Source: an uncultured Peptococcaceae bacterium
GTDB lineage: Bacteria; Bacillota; Peptococcia; Peptococcales; Peptococcaceae
Reading direction: 5' to 3'
DNA length: 64,000 nt
Assembly (NCBI GenBank): GCA_937976375.1
Contig: CALJRU010000031.1
Coordinates: 10,864 to 74,863 of the forward strand
The translations under genes were made by a program, and so were the position numbers. Below, one piece after another: positions 59,408-64,000 of the stretch (within the stretch, counting starts at the first letter, position 1; each line of letters begins with the position of its first letter). The notes below the pieces were generated by a model, which was given only the letters and a program-made list of their open reading frames with translations, made no database searches and was not told the DNA's origin.

Positions 59408-60610
59408 TTATAACAACATATATTTTTTCAATTCCTGGCGCTTGGTGATTCCCAAATTTTCTTTGATAATAGACAGATATTGTTTAACGGTATTCAATGA
59501 GATATTCATATGTTCTGCAATCTCCTGATTGGTCCAGCCACGTGCTGCGAGCATAGCAATGGCAAATTCCGTAGTTGACAAATTATCCGCTACGCTGCTG
59601 TCCGTGACCGGATTATGAATCTGACGCCACCCCCAAGAAAAACGATAGGTAATATTGATAATGCGTCGAAAATCATCAGGCCAATCCTTTTTAAAGACCG
59701 ATTCCAGCATACCGCCCAAAAGGCCATGATGTTCACCAAAGGCTTCAATAAGATCATCCGGTTGAGCCAAAGCCCACGCATCACGTAAATGCTGCTCGGC
59801 CACATCCACTTGTTTCAAGCTCATATAGTTCATTACTGCAGCCAAATGTAAATAAATGGCTGAGATTGGGTAATTGGAACCACCCATTGTGAGCGCTGCT
59901 TCAATGATGCCACAGCTTTTTTCATAATGACCTTGTAAATATAAATAATGCGCCTGTACATAGAGCGCAAAGGCACGCAAGCCTGGCGGCAGCAAAGGAG
60001 CAAAGTCCTGAATAGCTGGCAATCGTTCTGACACTGGTAAATGCAACAACACCGCTATGGCAAACGCAACAAACGCCAACTCTGCGCGTAACTCCGGTGC
60101 AACCTTTGTTGTATCGGCTAACAATGCATTCACCGTCTTCAAAGCGCGTCGAGCCTGTCGAATCTGACCTGTCGTCAGGTTTGCATAACCATAAATCCAG
60201 CAGGCGGAAAGACGTTCTTCAATATTTGAACTGGTAAGATAATCACCGGCTATTTGAATAGCCATTTCTGCCTGCCCAGTAAAATAATAATACTCTGCCC
60301 AAACAATGTTCTTCTGTGATTCTGAGGTAATAATGTTGACCGCATCCAAACAATTGCCTGGCAGAAAGGGCGTGTTCATCAATGGCATCATCATACTGTC
60401 AACATCAAATGGATTGACAAGCAACACTGTTTCGTTAAGTTGACCCTTGCCCTGTCTGGGATCAGCAGGTTTTAATGTTTCTTTAGGAATCAGCCAGGAT
60501 GAGCCCAACTTTTTTGCTCCCGTAATACGATTTTCTAAACAATATTGCTGAACACGACGTGGGGATATTTTCCATTTTTCTGCTGCCTCACGTACAGTCA
60601 TATACGTCAT
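59408..60610 (-). CDS. Regulator with N-terminal excisionase-type and C-terminal LuxR-type HTH
   Basis: A 400-residue protein. The first 50 residues (MTVREAAEKWKISPRRVQQ and GSSWLIPKE) form an MerR/excisionase-like DNA-binding motif. A helical TPR-like middle (about 65-310) contains segments such as LPPGLRAFALYVQAHYLYLQG. The last 60 residues are a GerE-type HTH (ALAARGWTNQEIAEHMNISLNTVKQYL). Two DNA-binding ends on one chain are unusual. It could be a MalT-like integrator; the target is unknown. It starts after GAGGAGGAAC from its own promoter. Confidence 0.82.
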   Translation of the reverse strand: MTYMTVREAAEKWKISPRRVQQYCLENRITGAKKLGSSWLIPKETLKPADPRQGKGQLNETVLLVNPFDVDSMMMPLMNTPFLPGNCLDAVNIITSESQKNIVWAEYYYFTGQAEMAIQIAGDYLTSSNIEERLSACWIYGYANLTTGQIRQARRALKTVNALLADTTKVAPELRAELAFVAFAIAVLLHLPVSERLPAIQDFAPLLPPGLRAFALYVQAHYLYLQGHYEKSCGIIEAALTMGGSNYPISAIYLHLAAVMNYMSLKQVDVAEQHLRDAWALAQPDDLIEAFGEHHGLLGGMLESVFKKDWPDDFRRIINITYRFSWGWRQIHNPVTDSSVADNLSTTEFAIAMLAARGWTNQEIAEHMNISLNTVKQYLSIIKENLGITKRQELKKYMLL

Positions 60611-60646
60611 ACGTGTTCCTCCTCATCTTTCCAACTTCTTACTTAT

Positions 60647-60675
60647 AGTATATACACGTGAATACATTGTTTCAA
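60647..60675 (-). promoter_or_regulatory. Promoter of the dual-HTH regulator gene
   Basis: TTGAAA (-35) and TATACT (-10) on the minus strand are 17 bases apart, about 35 bases before the start codon. Confidence 0.65.
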
Positions 60676-60703
60676 CAAATAGGTCAACTCACATAAGCAA
60701 CGC

Positions 60704-60743
60704 AAAAAGGACATCCGCACAATCAAATGCAGATGTCCTTTTT
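60704..60743 (-). terminator. Terminator after the beta-helix SLH gene
   Basis: The arms AAAAAGGACATCTGC and GCGGATGTCCTTTTT, one mismatch, are followed by T bases on the minus strand. It separates the surface-protein gene from the regulator. Confidence 0.85.
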
Positions 60744-60759
60744 AGATTATCAAAAAAAT

Positions 60760-62451
60760 TTAAGCGCCAAGCAAAGTACCCGCATTCATAAGCACTGTCG
60801 CTGCCTGTGCACGTGTTGCTGTTCCCTGAGGTTCCAAGGTATTCATACTCATGCCATGGATGAGGCCCATGTCCACCGCCCAAATGACAGCACTTTCTGC
60901 CCAGGCGCTGACCTGATCGGCATCACTGTAGCCGCTGAGGTCTCCGCTGCTCTCTCTTGGAATCCCTTTGTACTGCGCGTAATTGCAGAGAATCGCAGCC
61001 ATTTGTTCACGGGTGATGGCAGCATTCGGCTGGAAACTGCCATCGTCCATGCCGTTGACAATGCCGTTGGCCGCTGCCCAGTTCACTGCTTCAGCATACC
61101 AGTCGCCATCGTTCACATCGCTGAAAACACTGCCTTCCATTGCAGGGCTGCCTTCCAAACGATGCAGCACAGACACGAGCATGGCCCGGCTAAAGCTGGT
61201 GTTTGGTTCAAAGGTAGTGGCGCTTGTTCCGGTCATAAGGCCGCTCTTGCTTGCAAAGGCCACCGCATCATAGAACCAATCGTCCGCCTGCACGTCCGTG
61301 TAAGGCAATCCAATCGGCTCACCTGTCGTACTCATGCTCACATATTTGCTTTCACCAATAAGATCGGTCAGGATGGTTTCTTCCGTATATGGCGCTCCCT
61401 CCAACATTGTCAAACTCTCAGCCGTGTCGCCAGTGTTGACGATAGCCTTAATTCCATCTGTCGTAGCAACGTAGATGTTACCATCGGTACTGATTGCCTG
61501 CTCGTTACCACATACGTTCAAGGTCCCGCTATTAAAGATAAAATTGCAGTTACTGAAGGTGTCGTCCTCTGTCCAGATATTAATGCCAATCTGACTGCTT
61601 TCAATGTTCACTTCAGCATCTCCACCAACGGTCAGATTATAATCTCCTTTGACAACCAGTCCTACTTTTCCTGCCTGAATATCCAATGTGCCACCTGTCA
61701 GAGAAGCATTCTCCAGCATACCAATGCCATAGCTGTCACTGCTTATGCTCATTTCTCCGCCAGTCATCGTCACAACTTCGCAATAAATTCCACAGCCAGC
61801 CTCACCCGTTGCATAGAGTGTTCCGCCTGCCATGTTTAAAACATCGCCGCCCTCAAAACCTTTTTTACCGTTAAGAGTAAGATGGCCGCCAACCATGTTC
61901 ATGGTGCCATAACAGGATATTCCATTGCCTTCACCTACACCAACAGCAACGATATCTCCTCCATTGACGGTTAATTCACCAAAACGAGAATAAATGCCGC
62001 AATAATCCCCTTCCGCATAAAGACTACCTTCTCCATTGATACAAAGGTTATCATTCTCATATACAGAGAGACCCGCACTGTCTTCAGAGATACCAATCAG
62101 TTTATTCTCGCCAATCAAAGTTACTGTTAGATCACAATCAGCGGAAATAGCATCACCTTGATCATCGTCTATATCTTCCCCTATTGTAACCTCATCACCA
62201 ACCACATAAGCATTTCTCAAGATCAGGTTGGCACCGTCCCATTTAATGTTGTAGTTGCTTTCATCAGCTCCCTCGCTGCTGACATTACCATTTTCATCGG
62301 TGATCAAATAACATGGAGATTCCGCTGTTCCTGTATATGCAATTCTTTTAACATAGACCACGCCACCATCTTCAACTGCCGAGGCCTTCATTGGAAACAT
62401 GCCAAAACAAATGGCCATAATTAGCAATACGCCAAATACTCGTCTTTTCAT
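60760..62451 (-). CDS. Surface protein with right-handed beta-helix repeats and three SLH domains
   Basis: A 563-residue exported protein. The signal peptide covers about 1-26. The middle (about 60-340) is a repetitive beta-strand region with units such as GGDIVAVG, MAGGTLYATGE, MTGGEMSISSD and LTGGTLDIQAG, the pattern of a right-handed parallel beta-helix. The C-terminal third holds three SLH domains (about 380-435, 440-500, 505-560; DVQADDWFYDAVAFASKSG, VNDGDWYAEAVNWAAANGI, WAESAVIWAVDMGL). These bind pyruvylated cell-wall polymers and support an S-layer in this organism. Its role may be adhesion; no catalytic motif is seen. It starts after AGAGGAGG. Confidence 0.88.
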   Translation of the reverse strand: MKRRVFGVLLIMAICFGMFPMKASAVEDGGVVYVKRIAYTGTAESPCYLITDENGNVSSEGADESNYNIKWDGANLILRNAYVVGDEVTIGEDIDDDQGDAISADCDLTVTLIGENKLIGISEDSAGLSVYENDNLCINGEGSLYAEGDYCGIYSRFGELTVNGGDIVAVGVGEGNGISCYGTMNMVGGHLTLNGKKGFEGGDVLNMAGGTLYATGEAGCGIYCEVVTMTGGEMSISSDSYGIGMLENASLTGGTLDIQAGKVGLVVKGDYNLTVGGDAEVNIESSQIGINIWTEDDTFSNCNFIFNSGTLNVCGNEQAISTDGNIYVATTDGIKAIVNTGDTAESLTMLEGAPYTEETILTDLIGESKYVSMSTTGEPIGLPYTDVQADDWFYDAVAFASKSGLMTGTSATTFEPNTSFSRAMLVSVLHRLEGSPAMEGSVFSDVNDGDWYAEAVNWAAANGIVNGMDDGSFQPNAAITREQMAAILCNYAQYKGIPRESSGDLSGYSDADQVSAWAESAVIWAVDMGLIHGMSMNTLEPQGTATRAQAATVLMNAGTLLGA

Positions 62452-62617
62452 TATTTTTCCTCCTCTTTTTTAAAAACTGCACTTTTTAATTTACGGAATT
62501 TTTTTTATTATAACACAAATAAGAAAACGCCACATCACCCGTTCATCCCCCAAAAAAGGATGTATAATCTTTTAGAAATTGTAACAAAAAATCCGATTTT
62601 CTTTTATTCAATTCGAT

Positions 62618-62875
62618 TCAAACTCTGTTCGATACAGTACTTGAGTGCGTGTTCTTTGGTATGTTTTCATTTGAAAAGTCTTCGTAAAAGCGAAGACTTT
62701 CCAAATGAAAATATTTATGAATAACAAGGCCCGCCATCACAATTTGAAACCAACCACCAATATTTAAACGGCACTTTTTTGCCGCCAATCTCTCCCTAAG
62801 CCAACCGTTGAATCGATGATTAAATGTTTTCCCATATGCTAAAAGTGCTTCTGAACGTGTCCTTATGGCAAACAT
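62618..62875 (-). CDS. Doubtful 85-residue frame spanning a large hairpin
   Basis: An ATG-started frame gives 85 residues with one weak hydrophobic patch (FQIVMAGLVIHKYF) and no recognised family. The ribosome site is poor (AAGAGAAA), and an imperfect inverted repeat of about 50 bases lies inside the frame. It may be a decayed or chance reading frame. Apart from this and the hairpin, the 62452-62965 gap contains nothing I can support. Confidence 0.22.
   Translation of the reverse strand: MFAIRTRSEALLAYGKTFNHRFNGWLRERLAAKKCRLNIGGWFQIVMAGLVIHKYFHLESLRFYEDFSNENIPKNTHSSTVSNRV
62663..62712. repeat. Imperfect 50-base inverted repeat
   Basis: The arms GTTTTCATTTGAAAAGTCTT and AAGACTTTCCAAATGAAAAT, with a CGTAAAAGCG centre, can form a long hairpin. 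No gene end adjoins it and no clear T run follows. It could be the end of a small mobile element or a strong RNA hairpin. Confidence 0.6.
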
Positions 62876-62965
62876 TTTCTCTTAGAAATATGCATATCAC
62901 GCAACAGCCTGTTGCTTGGTTTCGTATAGAACCGATGATACAATAACAACAAGGTGGTGAAAACT

Positions 62966-63412
62966 ATGGAAACAAAAGACATTCTATTGGCACTGCGCAC
63001 CAAAAACGGTCTCTCTCAAGATGCGCTCGCCCAGAAATGCTTCGTAACCCGTCAGGCGGTGTCACGCTGGGAAACCGGCGAAACCTTGCCCAACACCGAA
63101 ACATTAAAACGCCTTTCACAGCTCTACGATGTATCGATCAACACATTGCTCGGTGCCCCACGCACTCTCATCTGCCAATGCTGCGGCATGCCCCTCGATG
63201 ATACCATAATCAGCCGCGAACCCAACGGCACCTTCAACGAAGACTACTGCACATGGTGTTACAGCAACGGCACCTACACCTATAACAACATAGACGACCT
63301 GCTCGACTATCTCGTCCAACACATGGCTACAGACACCTGGCCTCCCGACCAAGTCCGCACCTATTTTGAAAACCTGCTGCCAACCCTAAAACATTGGCAA
63401 GAAACAGAATAA
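62966..63412 (+). CDS. XRE-type HTH protein with C-terminal zinc-ribbon domain
   Basis: A 148-residue protein. The XRE helix-turn-helix (about 6-60) reads LRTKNGLSQDALAQKCFVTRQAVSRWETGETLP. A zinc-ribbon-like region with CQCCGMPLDD and YCTWCYSNGTY (about 68-105) follows, and then a helical tail. Fused XRE and zinc-ribbon proteins of this size occur in Clostridia; no target is known. It starts after AAGGTGG, the best of two in-frame ATGs. A terminator follows within 11 bases. Confidence 0.85.
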   Translation: METKDILLALRTKNGLSQDALAQKCFVTRQAVSRWETGETLPNTETLKRLSQLYDVSINTLLGAPRTLICQCCGMPLDDTIISREPNGTFNEDYCTWCYSNGTYTYNNIDDLLDYLVQHMATDTWPPDQVRTYFENLLPTLKHWQETE

Positions 63413-63422
63413 TAAGCACACA

Positions 63423-63461
63423 AAAACAGCCAACCGATCACTGCGATCGGTTGGCTGTTTG
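63423..63461 (+). terminator. Terminator after the XRE/zinc-ribbon gene
   Basis: The arms AAACAGCCAACCGATC and GATCGGTTGGCTGTTT have a five-base loop. It marks the last clearly host-like feature before the AT-rich junction. Confidence 0.88.
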
Positions 63462-63469
63462 TTGATTTG

Positions 63470-63732
63470 AAATATTTTCCGCCAGAAAAAGATTACTCCC
63501 ACTCGCAAAATGAAACTTAATTCTAAACGCTTTTGTTTGGGAGATTTGATATCATTTGATTTTTCCTGATACCTATTATCCTTATCCTATGGGCTTGCCG
63601 AACTTTTGCTATCATTTGGCTATCAAGGAAATGGCTATCAACGGTAAAATTAGATTGGTTTCTCTGGTGGTTTACAACTACATTTTACCACGAAAGACAG
63701 GGAAATGCAATAACCTTCCTCGCTGTGGTGTA
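63470..63732. other. AT-rich junction with short direct repeats, probable mobile-element end
   Basis: No gene is seen. Composition is AT-rich with repeated short words: GATATCATTTGAT near 63548, GCTATCATTT at 63608, and GGCTATCAA at both 63618-63626 and 63633-63641. Such clusters resemble arm-type binding sites for tyrosine integrases. The sequence runs into a tet-type gene, so this is likely the end of an integrated element, with an attachment site somewhere in 63465-63560. This is inference; no integrase lies in the window. Confidence 0.4.
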
Positions 63733-64000
63733 TCAAGTGATCTTACTGAACATATGGCGCACCTTGTCCAGGCGGCTGTTTGGACGGCGGGGCTGGATGA
63801 CCGGCTGACCGACAGCGGCCTGATATCCTTTCAGCTCTGTAAGGCATACGCTCCGCCCGTTGGTGTAAAAGGCCAGATCAGTACGGTATGCCTGTATACA
63901 GCGGGCGGGAATCTCGCCAGTAAAGACAACTTCATCCTTTTTTACCTGGGCCGTTTCGATGGTGGCACAGTATTTCGGCGCATCATGATAAGCCCTGGAA
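63733..64000 (-). CDS. 3' end of a tetracycline resistance ribosomal protection gene, tet(W)-like (partial)
   Basis: The minus-strand frame, open to the window edge, encodes the last 88 residues of a TetM/TetO/TetW-type elongation-factor-like GTPase that removes tetracycline from the ribosome. Landmarks are HDAPKYCATIETAQ, VVFTGEIPARCIQAYRTDL, FYTNGRSVCLTELKGY and IQPRRPNSRLDKVRHMF. As I recall it, this is nearest Tet(W), but the final residues SKIT are closer to the endings of Tet(M)/Tet(O). It may be a variant or mosaic. The 5' part lies beyond the window. Composition is higher in GC than the junction beside it. Confidence 0.9.
   Translation of the reverse strand, partial: SRAYHDAPKYCATIETAQVKKDEVVFTGEIPARCIQAYRTDLAFYTNGRSVCLTELKGYQAAVGQPVIQPRRPNSRLDKVRHMFSKIT

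Noticed and set aside
60727..61839. Plus-strand frame of 370 codons opposite the SLH gene
   Set aside because: Antisense to repetitive beta-helix and SLH coding sequence; no start signal.
63480..63515. GAGTGGGAG at the junction read as the guaA 3' end, a known integration target
   Set aside because: The preceding codons on the minus strand contain a stop and do not match the GMP synthase C-terminus.

Overview
The window reads as chromosomal DNA of an anaerobic, Gram-positive-type member of the Bacillota, most likely class Clostridia. The evidence is the mraZ-to-ftsZ division and cell-wall cluster with a PASTA-domain SpoVD/PBP2x-like transpeptidase, DivIB-type FtsQ, SLH and copper-amine-oxidase-like 'stalk' surface domains, oxygen-sensitive pyruvate formate-lyase, strong AGGAGG ribosome sites and U-tract terminators. 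A gut habitat is an inference from the PFL, the bile-salt-hydrolase-family enzyme and a tet ribosomal-protection gene at the right edge. I cannot name the genus; Peptococcaceae or a relative is a guess.

Layout. 1-6.6 kb: the end of a TipAS-domain regulator, an NlpC/P60 surface hydrolase, and three tandem secreted stalk-domain paralogues with a 51-residue membrane protein. 6.8-23.1 kb (minus strand): the dcw cluster mraZ-rsmH-ftsL-pbp-murF-[S58 peptidase]-mraY-murD-ftsW-murG-murC-ftsQ-ftsZ. It lacks murE, murB and ftsA and carries an unexpected P1/S58 peptidase. MraZ-type repeats precede mraZ, and ftsZ appears to have its own promoter and terminator. 23.3-31.2 kb: two minus-strand operons, one with HAD phosphatase, radical SAM, EcsC and 2-hydroxyacid dehydrogenase genes, the other prfA-prmC-MFS, plus a DUF1385 gene. 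31.3-37.0 kb: an exported FAD lipoprotein with an aspartate racemase, then a plus-strand run with a metallophosphoesterase, a choloylglycine-hydrolase-like protein and a Vat-like acetyltransferase.

37.1-40.2 kb: pflA-pflB behind a promoter and a ZTP-type (pfl motif) riboswitch with a terminator, linking formate supply to one-carbon status. 40.3-49.1 kb: a macrodomain protein, a lipoprotein, a decayed gene copy, a two-component system with an adjacent ABC exporter whose promoter carries direct-repeat response-regulator boxes, an alkyltransferase-like protein, a flavodoxin and queH. The 3' part of queH consists of four 54-bp repeats interrupted by a stop codon. 49.2-55.3 kb: topB, an SdpR/SdpI-like pair, and the queD-queE-queC-queF operon behind a preQ1-I riboswitch. 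queDECF makes preQ1 and QueH completes queuosine, so two parts of one pathway lie about 4 kb apart.

55.3-64 kb: a GNAT enzyme, a TetR regulator with a small membrane protein, an arsenic cluster (arsR, permease, thioredoxin-like protein, arsC) with two matching ArsR operators, a regulator with a DNA-binding domain at each end, a beta-helix/SLH protein, an XRE/zinc-ribbon protein, and an AT-rich repeat-bearing junction followed by the 3' end of a tet(W)-like gene. The junction is probably the end of an integrated mobile element. No rRNA, tRNA or CRISPR array was seen.
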